Of a stretch of 14,297 bases of DNA, positions 14,177 through 14,297 are shown one piece after another. The notes under the pieces are model-generated. The model was not told the DNA's origin. It did not search any database and saw nothing but the letters and a program-made list of their open reading frames with translations. Positions within the stretch are counted from its first letter, which is position 1; every line of letters starts with the position of its first letter. Source of the stretch: UBA1738 sp045658645 (GTDB taxonomy: Bacteria; Bacillota; Clostridia; UBA1381); the NCBI GenBank assembly GCA_045658645.1, contig JAZOVJ010000032.1, positions 1 through 14,297 of the forward strand, read 5' to 3'. The translations under genes were made by a program, and so were the position numbers.

Positions 14177-14205
14177 TTGTTTTTTTCGAACTAATACTGT
14201 ATAAT
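14177..14205 (+). promoter_or_regulatory. Promoter of the tRNA-Ser gene
   Basis: TTGTTT (14177-14182) and a perfect TATAAT (14200-14205) are separated by exactly 17 nt on the plus strand. The tRNA begins 57 nt past the -10, leaving room for a processed 5' leader. Confidence 0.7.
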
Positions 14206-14262
14206 AATCTTTGTTGTTAGTATGCGATCGGGATATTTAATAATACACCCTGCGTTTGCTAT

Positions 14263-14297
14263 GGAGATGTACCCAAGTGGTTGAAGGGTCTGCACTC
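14263..14297 (+). tRNA. tRNA-Ser, 5' half only (cut by window edge), anticodon probably CGA
   Basis: GGAGATG fits the 7-nt acceptor strand, followed by TA. The D-arm is CCC, loop AAGTGGTTGAA and GGG, then T26, the anticodon 5' strand CTGCA, C32, U33 and the first anticodon base C34 at the last window position. The ACCCAAGTGG and TGAAGGG blocks are typical of bacterial tRNA-Ser. With C at position 34, the serine anticodon would be CGA (UCG codons). The anticodon's second and third bases and the long variable arm lie outside the window, so the isoacceptor is inferred. Confidence 0.85.

Noticed and set aside
1..14297. CRISPR array, insertion sequence or rRNA genes
   Set aside because: No regularly spaced repeats, transposase motifs or rRNA-like stretches were seen on either strand.

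Overview
The window reads as low-GC Firmicutes DNA, most likely from a spore-forming anaerobic clostridium (class Clostridia, possibly Oscillospirales or Lachnospirales; this placement is inferred, not proven). The pointers are AT-rich DNA with strong purine-rich ribosome binding sites, an Asp23/FakA gene pair, a single-chain PurL, a PurO-type IMP cyclohydrolase, a ZTP riboswitch and a SpoVM-like micro-gene.

Layout from left to right. (1) Positions 1-2071, minus strand: an Asp23-family gene followed by a fakA-like (DAK2) gene, with a sigma-A-type promoter ahead of them. The first 10 codons of a further gene, tentatively recG, run off the left edge. (2) Positions 2112-3199, plus strand: a solitary tyrosine recombinase with its own promoter and a GTG start. 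A bidirectional terminator at 3202-3241 ends it and also ends the operon converging on it. (3) Positions 3241-13708, minus strand: one compact purine operon, purE-purM-purN-purO-AICAR transformylase-glyA-purD-purL. Its genes overlap, abut or lie about 10-21 nt apart. It is led by a promoter, a ZTP (pfl) riboswitch and an overlapping intrinsic terminator. (4) Positions 13806-14157, minus strand: two small genes, a 23-residue SpoVM-like peptide and a 50-residue two-helix membrane protein. The second is preceded by a possible sporulation-type promoter. (5) Positions 14177-14297, plus strand: a promoter and the 5' half of a tRNA-Ser gene cut by the window edge.

How it works together. The operon encodes most steps from phosphoribosylamine to IMP: PurD, PurN, PurL, PurM, PurE, AICAR transformylase and IMP cyclohydrolase. 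purF, purK, purC and purB are absent from the window. GlyA makes glycine (the PurD substrate) and 5,10-methylene-THF, the precursor of the formyl-THF used by PurN and AICAR transformylase. ZMP/ZTP accumulates when formyl-THF is short, so a ZTP riboswitch at the head links the whole operon to one-carbon status. The last two steps are done by separate proteins, a PurO-type cyclohydrolase and a stand-alone transformylase, instead of bifunctional PurH.

All protein assignments are from reading motifs. No database search was possible.
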